Shown piece after piece: positions 42,556 through 54,290 of a stretch of DNA of 64,000 nt (its first letter is position 1; each line of letters starts with the position of its first letter). The notes below the pieces were generated by a model. That model searched no databases. It had not been told where the DNA came from and saw nothing but the letters and a program-made list of their open reading frames with translations. Origin of the DNA: Phaeosaccion multiseriatum (lineage: Eukaryota > Ochrophyta, other classes); the NCBI GenBank assembly GCA_965112735.1, contig OZ218961.1, forward strand, positions 2,542,001-2,606,000. The letters are read 5' to 3'. The position numbers and the translations under genes are program-made.

Positions 42556-42727
42556 TCATGTAGCATTTGCGGCTCATCTCTACTCCTTCATCACTCAAGG
42601 GAGACGAGACCGCTGTGTTCTGGTAAGTGGCTGAGGGAGAAGGGAGGAGGATGGAGGAGAGAGGGAGCCCCCGCTCTTGTATATCACCAGGGACAGATGA
42701 GGCTTACAATGGAATGCCCCCCTCCAA

Positions 42728-42981
42728 TCGGCTCCAGGCGAGGTTTCTCGGGCTTTAGGCTTCTGGGCCGTAGCCCCCTCCAGGCTTCGGGCTTCTGGCC
42801 GCAGGCCAGTAGCCAGGCTTCAGGCTTCGCAGGCTGGGAGAAAAATGGGGGACTTGGCAGGCTTTTCGCTACTTTCTGCAGGCTTCTGGCCGCAGGCCAG
42901 CCGCAGGCTTCTTACTTTCGGCCGCAGGGCGCCGCAAGCTTCTGCTTTATCGGGGGCCCGAGAAACCTCGCCTGGAGCCGA
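42728..42981. mobile_element. MITE-like element, 254 bp, with terminal inverted repeats and 6-bp target duplication
   Basis: The first 26 bases (TCGGCTCCAGGCGAGGTTTC then TCGGGC) are repeated perfectly inverted at the right end (42956-42981). Directly outside both ends is the same six-base sequence CTCCAA (42722-42727 and 42982-42987). The interior contains several degenerate copies of CAGGCTTCTGGCCGCAGGCC and no coding capacity. These are hallmarks of a non-autonomous DNA transposon; the superfamily cannot be assigned. Confidence 0.82.
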
Positions 42982-43385
42982 CTCCAATGTAGCACCCAAT
43001 TACAAAAAGAAAGGAGGCAGTCGTGGGGGTGAAGGAAGGGGGGTAAGTAAAGAGAGACCGGACCGGAATAGTTTGTCGTAGCGAGGCTCTGGCATTCGTT
43101 AACAACACACTCGGAGGGGATGTGGGAGGCATATGGGATGGTGGGGTGGGACGCGTGTGTCACACCCCCACACCCACTACCACAGCACATAACTTTTCTT
43201 AAGTGCCTGCCACGTACGCTCCCAAGCTCAAGTGGTACCGCTGACAACGGCCCCAGTCGATCCCAACGTGCCCTTTTGTCCCACCCTTCCGCCCTCCCTC
43301 CCACCCCACTCCCCCCGACCCGCCTTCGACATCACATCCAGCAACAGGGAGGGAAGGTCGTACCAGCAGCACAGCAGAGCTTAGC
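42982..43385. other. Intergenic region upstream of the PPR gene, downstream of eL39
   Basis: About 400 bp with no recognisable gene; the PPR promoter probably lies between here and 42133, a region disturbed by the two foldback/MITE elements. Confidence 0.5.
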
Positions 43386-43929
43386 TTAGAGGCCAAGCTT
43401 GGTGCGCCTCCAGTGCCGGCGCTTGGCGTTGTAGCTGACAAGGGGAGGACGAGGAAGGTGAAGGGTGGAGGGTGAAGGATGGATGGAAGGAAAGCGAGGG
43501 GAAGGGAGGAGCAAGCGGAGAGAACAGACTTAGAGTGGTTGTTCGGTTCTTCTGCCTGCCTTGAATCAATGAGCACAGGCAACAAAAAGTCAAAGGTCAA
43601 AACGCTCAGGCCGGACGGTGGGTGCGTAGAGCGAAGACATGCACACGCACACACAACACGCAAACGCAAACGCCTTGCTCGTCGAGCAATTATCAGCAAT
43701 AACGACAGTAGTACAGCAGTTACAACAGTAGTAAATAATAAATAAGAAGAAGAAAAAAACACGCAGGGCTTTGAGTGAGATACAGGCACTTGAGATAGAT
43801 GTCGCCAGGGGTGACTGTGACTCACCCAATCTTGTTGTCCGTGCGCATTCGGACCCAGTGGGGGATGGGCCTGTTCTGCTTCATCTTCTTCGCAAGCGTC
43901 CGCTTAGTGCGGAATGTCTTTTGGGAGGG
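43386..43929 (-). CDS. RPL39: Ribosomal protein eL39 (60S), start exon not resolved
   Basis: Two exons are clear: 43929-43826 and 43434-43386 (TAA). They encode [20 protein letters not shown], then [15 protein letters not shown] and [15 protein letters not shown], almost residue for residue the 51-residue eL39 of other eukaryotes. eL39 lines the nascent-peptide exit tunnel of the cytosolic ribosome. Only the initiating Met is missing: an acceptor TTGTAG precedes Pro2, so the ATG must be in a separate upstream exon, as is common for small ribosomal protein genes. Candidate ATG|GT junctions exist on the minus strand at about 44416-44418 and 44750, but neither can be proven by reading. The gene is too short and too split to appear as an open frame. 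Confidence 0.92.
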
Positions 43930-46528
43930 CTACAAGTGACAAGGCGTAGAAGGATGGATTGAGAGCATAGTTATGGATGGGGAGGAGAAGGAGAGGGAGG
44001 GAGGAAGACATTGGGAAGGAGAGAGAGAGGGGAGACAAAGAGAGAGAAAGAAACGCGAAGAAGGCGTGGGAAGGGGGCAGAGAGCAAAGGGTAGGGGGCG
44101 GGGTGAATGAGTGTATCGCCATTGCTGAGGATAACCAGGGGGGTGGGGTCAGACACGTGAGAAAGAGTGTAACGGTGGGCCCGCAGCAATGTCTTCTCGA
44201 GGCCGCTGATCGTGCTACTCTGCCGGAGAGGATGCCTTCACTCTCTCTCTCTCTGTGCCTGCGCCTTTCTGTTGGTCTCTCTTCCTTCCTCTTCCCTTCT
44301 CCGAAACGCGCTCTCCTCCTAGCATGCCTGCCTCAATGGATCGCCTGCAGCGTCTTTGAGACTAGTTCTCCCCTCTGTCACCCTTCGAAGCGGACATGCG
44401 TCAAGTTTCAAGCACCATCACGCCTCTCGAACGCATGCAAGCTCCGCCTGCCTTCGCCTGCCTCGGTGCAGCCATGTACGACCCTGCGGCCTCAGCACGT
44501 TTGTAGTGCCCAATTAAGGTGGTTTAACTCCAACCTCGTCAGCCCCCCCCCACCTCCCAGTGTTGTGTGTGCCTCTGCAAAATAGTCGAGTCGTCTGGAG
44601 ACTTGCCCAACCCCGCTCTCTCTCTTCCCACAGGCTGCACCCCCCAATCCAATCAAGTGAGACGCTGAAGAGGGCCGCGCATCGGGTGAGCAACCAGCCA
44701 CGGTAATAGATCTGACGACCCCACCACAGCAGAAGAAATGCATGCGGCAACCATTCCCAGCAGCAAGACCCAGCACATCAATTGGGGGGAGGAGCTGCTG
44801 CTGGACGAGGATCACACGATGAGTCGCCCCTCGGTCGGCGCCCTCCCTTCCCTCTGCTGAGCAATCACCCCCCTCCCTCCCGAAGATGTATCCTCTCGGT
44901 CCGCCGTACCGCCTCGGAGGTATCACATAACCCAGTCAGCCTTCCCTTCTGCCCTGGGATCGCCTCCTCAGCACTCCCATTTGCAGCGATGAAAACAAGT
45001 TTGGAAAAAAGCATAGCAACCACCACACGAAACGAAACAAGCACTAGCACATGGTGCATCCACGCGTTTCACAGCACCCTCACTCTCATCTTACCATCCT
45101 TGCAACACGGGTGCGAAGCTCTCACTACTATTGAATGCCTCCCCTCCCCCCCCCACAGCTGAAAACCCAGGGGGGCAAGGCCTGCCCCGGGGGGGCTTAA
45201 TTGCGCTCACTGTGGGGGGGCAGAACTAACGAGGAGGAGGAGTGAGAGAGAGAGGAGCGCAGAAGGAGGGAGAAAAGCATAGGAGGGAGGGAGGAGGAGG
45301 AGGAGGAGGAGGAGGAGGAGGAGAAGAAGAAGAAGCAGGCGGGAAAGCGACAGAGGAAAAGACCCGCTTGCTGTATCGTACTGGAGGAGAGCAGCAAGCT
45401 CTGTTGCCTTGAACGGGAGGGGGAAGGGGAGACAGAAGCAGCAAGGGGGCAGCACAAGCAGGAGTGGCACAGGGGGGAAGTGGGTTTGCCTCCTGGCCGG
45501 AGGCAGGGAGGAGAGCTTCGGGCCAGAGGCCGCTGTTGTCCTTCTCTGCTGTCCCTCATCCAGGACGATGTATACGTGAGGGAAGGAGGCGCGTGCCAAA
45601 GTCTTCGGCAGCTGCAGCTAAGCAGCTGCAGTAAAGGTACGATCGTGCGTCTGCGGGAAGGCTTGAATTGTGTGGCTGCACACAAAGGTGCTGATCAGGA
45701 AGGAGAGAGGAATTGCGAGAGCCCGGAGGTGTTGCTATTTTCCCTCCAGCCATGCGGTCTGCCCGCTTGTAGGCGCAGGCTGCAGTCGCCTGTCGGTGTG
45801 TATGTTGTGTGTTGCTGCCGAGACCGTCGTACCACGCTGCCCCGTCTGTGCTTTGTCTCTTGTGCTGTGCAAACTACTTTCCATGTGCCGCCAAGCCCCG
45901 CACGTGTGCCCCTCTTTCGCGCAATGTTGACGACTCAAATATTTGTTCAATTCACCACAGAGGGAGCACCAAAGCGAAGGAGCAGAGTAGCACACTTCGT
46001 CGGGATTACTTCTCCCCGCCCTGCCCTTGGGGGGTGAGGAGGGGAGGCCGGTCGGACAAGCCTGGTGGGGAAGGGTGGATGTATGTTTCCTAAGCTCTGA
46101 AGAGAGGGCACACACACACAGAGAGAGAGAGAGAAAGACGTGCCTCTAGCTGCCGGTGGAGTCGGTATCGCCAGTGAGTTGGCTGTACAGCGAGCTCGGG
46201 GCGAGTGTTTTTTATGCCCACGCTCTGTAGCCTCAGTGTGTGAGTCGTAGTCTGCTTTGGGTGGACGCAACGCCCTCCAAAACGAACACACAACAGCACT
46301 CCCCGATCTCGATCCATTGGAGGGACTCCATCCATTGGAGGGAGGGACAAGACGGACCCTACGACTAACAGAGCTTGTCCCCTGCCATTTACACCGAGTC
46401 ACGGTGTGCCAGTCCTCGGCAACCACGGAAGTTTCAGTGTATCGTTCGGGGGTTGGCACTTGTGAGAGAGTGTGGCAGCAGCAGTTGGTGCAGCAGTTGG
46501 TGATACAGGTGGTCAGTCACCTCAGAGC
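43930..46528. other. Intergenic region, no complete gene recognised
   Basis: About 2.6 kb that should include the eL39 first exon and promoter, and the promoter of the Gln-rich gene. Purine tract at 43980-44060, GGAGGA run at 45230-45325, two copies of GATCGATCCATTGGAGGG-type sequence near 46305-46345, and one copy of the recurring motif at 46484-46508 just upstream of the next ATG. ORFs here lack recognisable domains. Confidence 0.6.
46484..46510 (+). repeat. Recurring motif, one and a half copies upstream of the Gln-rich gene
   Basis: GCAGTTGGTGCAGCAGTTGG followed by TGATACAG: a truncated copy then a full one, ending 19 bp before the start codon. Confidence 0.85.
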
Positions 46529-49500
46529 ATGGCCAGCAGCAGCCCAGGAGGGCAAGACGTTAAGGTGGAGAATGGACAGCCAGTGGGGGTCGTCACCGCC
46601 GCCGCCGCGTCAGGTACGCGCGTGTGGAGGGAGTGGGAGTGGATAGAAGTGGATGGTAGTGGATGGTAGTGGATGGCAGTAGATGGCGGTGCGTGAGGAT
46701 AAAAAGAGGAGGAGCATGGGATCTCCTTTTGGCGCGCTTCCTCTCGCAAGTCAGCGAACTCGGCCCATTAGAGGAGGAGGAGGAGGGGGACGGGGACGGG
46801 GGGGGGGGGGTATGGCTGATTGGACGCCGCCAGGCTTTATTCGAGGGTACCGCCAAGTCAGCTTTTCTTTTGTGCATTGCCAACTCTCGATTTTCTTCGT
46901 CGCTCGCTCGCTTACTCACACACTCACTCTCTCACTCACTCACCCCCTTACCCACTCACGCACTCACTCACTCACTCACTTAGACTCGCCCCACACTCCA
47001 ACCTCCTGCTTTGTGCTCTGCTGTGCTCCGATCGATGTCAATGGCCTTGTTGCAGTGCCGACACAAATGGCGACGCCGGGAGGAGCAGCTTTCCAGGGGG
47101 GGGTAGGGGCACCGCCAGTATCGGCCGCAGCAACAGCAGCAGGAGCGGCACCAGCAGCAGCAGCTGTGAAAAGAGAAGCAGTTGCTCCAGGCATCGTCCC
47201 TGCTGGTGCCGCTCCTGGTCAGATGCAGATGATGCCGCAGCAGACGGGGGCGGTGCGAAAGAACCCCCCGTCGCTCCGTGTGCGATATCATTACATTCTT
47301 GAGGAGCTGTCCAAAGGGCTGCACTCAGAGTCCAAGCCGGCGGAGAATGTGGAGAAGGTCAAGACCATTTACAATAACGTTCTTGCTTGCCTCCGAGTGG
47401 ACAAGGATCGGCCGGCTTTGGAGGTGTTGAAGGAGGAATCGCTCAAGTACGTATGAGCACGTAATAATGAGTACGTGATGAGGGCGTGAGGAGTAGGGAT
47501 GGGGGGCGGGAGGGAGGTGGGAATGGGCTGGAGGAAAGGAGAGGAGAGGAGGGGAGGGGGGGGGGGGCAAGAAGAGGGAGGACCCCAGGTGGCTTTCTTC
47601 TTTCACACTCATAGTCAACGCCTCTCTCTCTCCCCTCCTCTTCCCCTCTCTCTCTCCCCTCCTCTTCCCCTCTTCCCTCCGCCCCTCCCCTCTCTCCCTC
47701 CCCTCCTCTTCCCCTCTCTCCCCTCCTCTTCCCCTCTCTCCCCTCTCTCCCTCCCCTCCTCTTCCCCTCTCTCCCCTCTCTCCCTCCCCTCCTCTTCCCC
47801 TCCCTCCCCTCTCTTCCCTCCCCTCCTCTTCCCCTCTCTCCTCTCTCTCCCTCCCCTCCTCTTCCCCTCCCTCCCCTCTCTCCCTCCCCTCCTCTTCCCC
47901 TCCCTCCCCTCTCTCCCTCCCCTCCTCTTCCCCTCCCTCCCCTCTCTCCCTCCCCTCCTCTTCCCCTCTCTCCCTCCCCTCCTCTTCCCCTCTCTCCCCT
48001 CTCTCCCTCCCCTCCTCTTCCCCTCCCTCCCCTCTCTCCCCTCTCTCCCTCCCCTCCTCTTCCCCTCCCTCCCCTCTCTTCCCTCCCCTCCTCCTCCCTC
48101 CCCTCCCCTCCTCTTCCCCTCTCTCCCCTCTCTCCCTCCCCTCCTCTTCCCCTCCCTCCCCTCTCTCCCCTCCCCTCCCTCCCCTCCTCTTCCCCTCTCT
48201 CCCCTCTCTCCCTCCCCTCCTCTTCCCCTCCCTCCCCCCTCTCCCCTCCCCTCCCTCCCCTCTCTCCCACAGGTTCTTCTCTGCAGAACGCTTCGAGGAA
48301 GTGATGCAGTCCATGACCCCTGAGGTCATTGAGTCTTTCTTGAAGAAGAAGGAGGAGAGCAAGAAGCGGAGAGAGGAGGCCAAGGCAGCTCAGCTCCTTG
48401 CCCGCCAGCATCAGGTTCATCAGCAGCAGTTGGCGTTGCAGCAGCAGGTACGATACAAGATGGAGAACAAGAGTGTTGTGCGTCGGAGGGTGGGAGTGGG
48501 AGTAGAGTAGCTCAGAGTAGCTCAGAGTTGCTCGCTCTCGCTCTGTGTATGTGTGTGTGTGTGTCAAAACAAACAAACAAAGGTGACACCCTTCCTTCAC
48601 CTATCATCTGTCATGCCCCCCCCGCGCCTCACGCGCCCTTTCCTTCACTCACCACCCCAACCCCCCCAAAACACATGCCAGACTGCTGGTCTGGGAGGAG
48701 CGGGGACACCAGCATTGGCTTCGGACGGGAATCACGTTGGTGCAAACCACAGAGGAGGTACCACCGGCTCCGCTGGTATCGCGTTCAAACCCAATGTTGC
48801 ACATACCACCAATTTTCCTACTGGCACAAGTCAGCAGCTGGTGACGTCACAGCAAGACCAACAGCAGCAGTTGCGACAGCAACAGGTGCAGGAGCTTTTG
48901 CGGCAGAGGCAGGTAGCGAACGAACGGGCGGCGGCAGCAAAGCCGGTGGCCAAGCCTTTCCCGCCCCCTGTCAATGTGGTCCGACGGCCGCCCCCAGTGA
49001 AGGTGAGAGATACCGCGGCCTTGAATGAACGATACAGCAGAGCAAGAGGGAGGGAGGGATGAACTGGATGAGCTTGGCCTAACTCGCCTCTGGGCTCTCC
49101 TTGTAGACTCACCCTCCTGCTCGGTCAAGCTCCTCCCCTTGGGTGCCGTCAGTACCTTCGCCCCCCCCCCGCTCTCGTCTTGACAAATGTCGTTACCAAC
49201 AACCCATGCAGCACACCTTTCGCGTGCCGTGCCAGGGTATTGCCGGGGTATTTTTTTTGGTGTCTACACTTTGCTCCTCCTCTTCCTCCTCCTCCTTCTC
49301 CTCCTCTTCCTCCTCCTCCTCCTCCTCCTCCTCCTCCTCTTCCTCTTCCTCTTCCTCCTCCTCCTCCTCCTCCTCCTCCTCCTTGCCCTCATAGCTTTCC
49401 ACTTGCCCCTTCCAACCCCCGTTCTCCCCCACTCGCTCTTCATGACTCTCCTTCCCAACTTCCTTAGACCTACGCCTTGAACGATAAGTACGGCATGATC

Positions 49501-50690
49501 AAATCCAATTGGGAAGATGACGACGAGGTGCTGATCCCTCTCGACGATCGCGTTGCGGAGGGGGAAAGGTTGCAGCAGATTCCCAACGCCGCCGCCGCCG
49601 CTGCTGCTGCTGTGGCTGCTGAGCAGGAACCTCCGAAGGTTCCCCAATTCAAGGACAAAGGGAAGCACAGGGGGGAGCGGGTGGCCTGGTGGAATCGAGT
49701 GTGGCCAAAGCTCAAGGCCGCAGCCGAGCGAGAAGAGGTGGATTTTCTATACCCTCAGGAGAGAGCTGGGGGCGCGCCTCCTGTCATCGATGTGGAGGCG
49801 GCAGGGGGAGGTGGGGGCGTGGCAGGAGGGAGCAGCAGAGGAGGTGCTCTGGGGTCGGTGAACTGTGAGATTGTTAGTCAGGCGGTGCAGCAGTATGTCA
49901 AGGCGGCGATGGAGTGTATGGTGCGTGCGTCAGCGCAGTGGAGGGGCAGTGTGGTGGAGGGATTAATAGAGGAGCTTGAAGATAAGGTAGCGAAAGTGCC
50001 GCCAGCCGTAAATGGCGGCGGCGGTGCGGTTATTGCGGGGGCGGGTTTAGGTGTAGGTGTTGGTGGTACGAGTATGGGAAGTGGTACGGGTGGTAGTGGT
50101 AGCAAAGGAGCTGCGGCTCAGGTCTTGGAGGCCGGGCTCGGGTTCAAGTTAGGGAAGGAGGGGAGTTGGGAAGAGGACCCAAAGGCGGCGTTGGAGCTCG
50201 AAGCTGTGCTGCATGAGAAGGACTGCCTCGCGAGGGAGGCGGGGTGGCAGGCGGGTATGCTGGAGGATGTGACGGTTACAGAAGAAGAGCGCAAGAAGAG
50301 CGCCAAGAAGGCGAAGGATCAGGACAACGAGGACTGGTGGGAGACTCTAATCCACCAGACAGATGGCGACAGCGGCTTGGGTTGGACCGATATTGCCTTC
50401 GCGCAGCTGAAGCGGAGGGTGGCGGAGGAGAATGAGGTGAGAGGGGATGGGGTGGGGTGAGAAAGGAGAAAGAGGGGCTGAGCTGAGGAGGTGTTTGGTG
50501 TGGTACCGGACATGTGGGGGAGGGGGGGGGGGGGGACAGAGGTAGGTAGGTGCAGGGAGAAGGTGTCATGGTGATGAGTGGCGGGGTGTTTCCGGGTAGA
50601 GAGGGTGGAGGCGTGTGCCCTTGTTGAGCAGGGGTGGGGTGGTGCAGGACGGGAGTGTAGAGAGACAAGGACGAGTAGGCATGGGGCAGG

Positions 50691-50721
<31 letters not shown>

Positions 50722-51499
50722 TACGCCTTCCCTTTTCTCTCTGCTTTTATGTATATATATAGATTGGGCCTCACTTCAAAAGGGCAAGGCGCAAGAAGGC
50801 GCAGCGACCAGAGGACGCTTCTCCTCAAGACGCAGTGGGAGGGGTGGGCAGCGGCACTTCTGCTGCGATGATGGACGCCGTAGCAAGTGCAGCGGCGGCG
50901 GCGGCGGACAGAGCAGCCTTGCTCTCCTCCTCGTCATCATCAGCGCGGGGGGCTGGAGGGGGGGTGGGGATGGGGGCCTCCATGGATACTTCGGCGGATG
51001 GGACCGGCAGTAGTGGGCACACGGCCATGACAGAGGCAGAAGCTGATGCAAAGGTCAGGGAATACGTGGGGAGTCTGCGAAGGAGGTTAGGGGCCAGGGC
51101 CGGGGGTCGACCACGACCACCTGACGAGGAGGGGACCCAGCAGCGCGGCAAGTATGTGCTGACGCCTGCGGATATGAGCGAGTATTTGCGGTTACAGAAG
51201 AGGGGGAGCAAGGGCCTGCTGCAGCGGTCTTTGTTCATGCTTCAAGGTGAAGGTATGGTGAAAGAGGGGATTGCTACAACGGCGCGCAAGAGGCAGGCGC
51301 AGTTTGAGCGAGAGAGTGCCCAGCGGGAGGAGCAGAGGCAGCAGCAGCAGGCACAGCACCAGCAGCAGCAGCAGGTACAGCAGCAGCAGCTGGCGAGGGA
51401 GCAGCAGCAGGCACAGCAGAGGCAGCAACAGTTGGTGATACAGCAGCAGCAACAGCAGTTACAGCAGTTACAGCAACAGCAGTTACAACAACAGCAGTT

Positions 51500-51530
<31 letters not shown>

Positions 51531-51800
51531 GTGCACGCGCCCCCACCCGCCATTGCCAGTGGTGCTAATGGGACGAACGCCGTGGTTGGAAGAGGCGCCG
51601 CGAGTGCTGCCGCTGCCGCTTCTGCTGCCGCGAGCGTCGTCGCCGCAGCCGGTGCGGCAGGTATCGGGTCGGGTGGGGCCGTCTTTCAGCATCTCAATGG
51701 GGGTCTTATTGGGGGTGTTAATGGCACCAGCAGCGGCAGCAGCGGCAATGGCTCGGTTGTAGCCAACGCCGACAACAGTGAAAAGAGCGTGGGCGTTTAA
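46529..51800 (+). CDS. Large Gln/Ala-rich protein of unknown family
   Basis: Six exons, phase-consistent: 46529-46613, 47056-47446, 48273-48447, 48682-49002, 49468-50436, 50763-51800 (TAA), giving 992 residues. I do not recognise the family. Possible folded parts: SLRVRYHYILEELSKGLHSE through KFFSAERFEEVMQSM (all-helical, about residues 90-180); YALNDKYGMIKSNWEDDDEV followed by RVAWWNRVWPKLKAAAEREE; a segment rich in Trp and acids (DQDNEDWWETLIHQTDGDSG); a basic segment IGPHFKRARRKKAQRPEDAS that could be a nuclear localisation signal; and GKYVLTPADMSEYLRLQKRG. The C-terminus has more than 60 Gln, one stretch of which includes QQLVIQQ from the recurring DNA motif. Composition resembles transcriptional co-activators, but that is inference only. 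The 47447-48272 intron is a CTCTCCCCT array. Confidence 0.72.
47620..48268 (+). repeat. Pyrimidine minisatellite in intron 2 of the Gln-rich gene
   Basis: About 650 bp built from CTCCCCTCCTCTTCCCCTCT- and CCCTCCCCTCTCTCC-type units of roughly 28-36 bp, over 15 copies, running straight into the acceptor CCCACAG at 48272. Confidence 0.93.
49270..49385 (+). repeat. (CCT/CTT)n array in intron 4 of the Gln-rich gene
   Basis: Trinucleotide (CTC)n with TTC variants, 115 bp, inside the intron 49003-49467. Confidence 0.93.
51425..51450 (+). repeat. Recurring motif copy, coding in the Gln-rich protein
   Basis: CAACAGTTGGTGATACAGCA, read as QQLVIQQQ within poly-Gln. Confidence 0.88.
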
Positions 51801-52649
51801 GTAGGTGCCACCCTCCACTTTTGTTGTTGCGTTTCGTCTGTTTCCAAGGGCCCGAGGGAAGGGTGCCCTGTGGAGAAGCAGCAGACAACACAGATAGTTA
51901 CGACAGTTACGTCTGTTGTCGGCCGTTGGTTCGCTGTGTCTCTCGATAGTGGTCGGTGTGGGTGTCGGTGCTTTTATGTTTCAATACTGTTCACGGCTGT
52001 TCAGGACGGCACACACACACACACCCATTCGGAGCTCAGACTCAAGTTTATTTCAAATTGGATGAATGAGTACTCTAGACAGTTTGACATTACAGCATTT
52101 GTCGAGGGCATCCATCGATCGTCTCTTTGATCGCAAGCCGCCTTGTTGCTTCTTGTGCCCTCTGCTCTTCCAAAGCCCCCAAGCTCTTGATTTACCAACG
52201 GCCATGTCATTTTTTTTATTTTTTTTTAAAACTTGGCATAGTCTCACAACCCCCTCCTCCCCTCCCCCTTCGACCGCTTCGACCTATCCGACCGATGGAT
52301 CCCCAGAGAGAGAGAGAGAGAGAGAGATGAGGCTCTCACTCCAGTCCTTCCTTCGCCCCCCCCCCTCTCCGTCTCCCTTGTTCTGTGATACCTATAATAA
52401 TGGCATGTACAAGTACGTACTGCCTTACGTAGCCTTTACGTACATGCCATCAAACTCTCCCCCCCCCCTTACAGACAAGGCCAGACACGGATGGTCCTCT
52501 ATGGCTCTTTGACCCTCCCTCTCTCCTCCAGTCAAAGCCTCCAAATCGATCGTGTCCAAAACGTCGTTGGTGGGAAAGGACTAATAATAAGCTAAGCTAA
52601 GCGGAAGGGAAGGGTAACCAAGTGCTCTACTCAAGGGCAACCAAGTGCT
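51801..52649. other. Convergent intergenic region
   Basis: About 850 bp between the ends of the Gln-rich and KH-SAM-RING genes. Seen: a T/A-rich tract (52208-52232), (GA)n at 52305-52328, and a duplicated GTACGT segment with inverted symmetry near 52405-52448. No gene. Confidence 0.6.
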
Positions 52650-52685
52650 CTACTGAAGGGTAACCAAGTGCTCTACTGGGATTCT
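52617..52685 (-). repeat. 23-bp direct repeat (three copies) spanning the stop codon of the KH-SAM-RING gene
   Basis: ACCAAGTGCTCTACTSAAGG units start at 52617, 52640 and 52663. The coding strand reads the third copy as VEHLV and terminates at 52650 inside the second copy, so the last residues and the stop are repeat-derived. Confidence 0.85.
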
Positions 52686-53363
52686 GCACACCGGACATGG
52701 TCGGTGAAGGACATCTGGTATGCAGGCTTGGCAGCAGAGCATGTGCCCACAAGGCTCTGCTACGTATCTGCCCGCCTCTTCTGTCACCGGGTCCATGCAA
52801 ATCACGCATTCAAAGTAGGACTGCACGGGGGCAACGGTGTCATGGTCCTGTTGTTGTGGTGTTGTTATGGTGTTGTTGTGGTGTTGTTGTGGTGTTGTTG
52901 TAGTGTTGTTGTAGTGTTGTTGTGGTGTTGTTGTGGTGTTGTTGTGGTGTTGTTGTAGTGTTGTTGTGGTGTTGTTGTGGTGTTGTTGTGGTGTTGTTGT
53001 GGTGTTGTTGTGGTGTTGTTGTGGTGTTGTTGTGGTGTTGTTGTGGTGGTGTTGTGGTGTTGTTGTGGTGTTGTTGTGGTGTTGTTGTGGTGTTGTTGTA
53101 GTGTTGTTGTGGTGTTGTTGTGGTGTTGTTGTGGTGTTGTTGTGGTGGGGAAGAGGTTGAGAGAGAAGGGGGTGGTGGTGAGGGGGGTGGGGGTGGGGGA
53201 GGAAGAGAAGAGAAAGAGAGGACAGAGTAAGCGAATGTGTGTACGTGTGAGTACATCAGAAGGGGGGTGTGTGCACAGCAGCAGTACAAGTAGGAGTAGT
53301 AATACGAATGGTAAAAAGGAGTACATAATAGTGGTGGTGAAGTAGTAGTAGTAGTAGTAGAAT

Positions 53364-53443
<80 letters not shown>

Positions 53444-54259
53444 AAGAAGAAGAAAAAGTAGTAGTAGTAGTAGGAGGAGAAGTAGGAGGAGGGGTACGAA
53501 GGCAGTTGCTTACCCGAAGAGCTTTGAGGATGCGCATTCTTGGGCCCTTGGGGATGCCCAATTCGGCAAACTCGGCGTCGGAGAAGAGCTTGGCGGTGCT
53601 GAAGTCCTCCACGCCGTTCTCCTGCACGCACGCACACGCGTACACACGCATACACACGCATACACAGAGAGAGAGAGAAAGAGAGAGAGGAGAGAGAGAG
53701 AGAGAGAGAGAGAGAAAGAAAGAAAGAGAGGAGAGAGAGAGAGATTCGGACGAACGTATGGTGAGGGTTAGCGCGGAGAAGACTAAGGATACTTGATAGA
53801 TACAAGGGTCCCTTCTCGATGCTCAAACTCAAATGGAGAGTACCTGAGCTGTGTTACTGAGGGTAGGGGTAGCCGATGTCACTCACTCACTCAGTCACTC
53901 AGTCACTCAGTCACTCAGTCACTCAGTCACTCAGTCACTCAGTCACTCAGTCACTCAGTCACTCAGTCACTCAGTCACTCAGTCACTCAGGTGGATCAGC
54001 TCTGGACGTCACGTCACCCTCTTACCCACCTCAAAGTTCTGTACGTAGGCCTGGCAGTTGATGGAGCACATCAACGCCACAAGCCTTGGCCAATCCTCCG
54101 AGGTTGCGGCACCGCCAATGGTCAGAGCAGCCGCCGCAGCCGCCTCCATGCCTCGAGGAGGGGGGGGGGGCTGATGGGATTGGTGGAGAGGAGCTTGGGG
54201 CGTCGCCATACCCAACCCCATCCCCATACCCACCTGTTGCTGCGGTGGGGCGTAGTGCT

Positions 54260-54290
<31 letters not shown>

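Noticed and set aside
40154-42598. N-terminal extension of the PPR protein to 42598
   Set aside because: The extra 155 codons are encoded by the palindromic foldback and its flank, and an excellent signal peptide begins at 42133.
45197-45685. 162-codon minus-strand ORF
   Set aside because: Mostly Ser/Pro/Leu from a GGAGGA tract; no family resemblance.
47325-48600. Minus-strand ORFs of 352 and 385 codons rich in Glu/Arg/Gly
   Set aside because: Shadow of a pyrimidine array in an intron of the Gln-rich gene.
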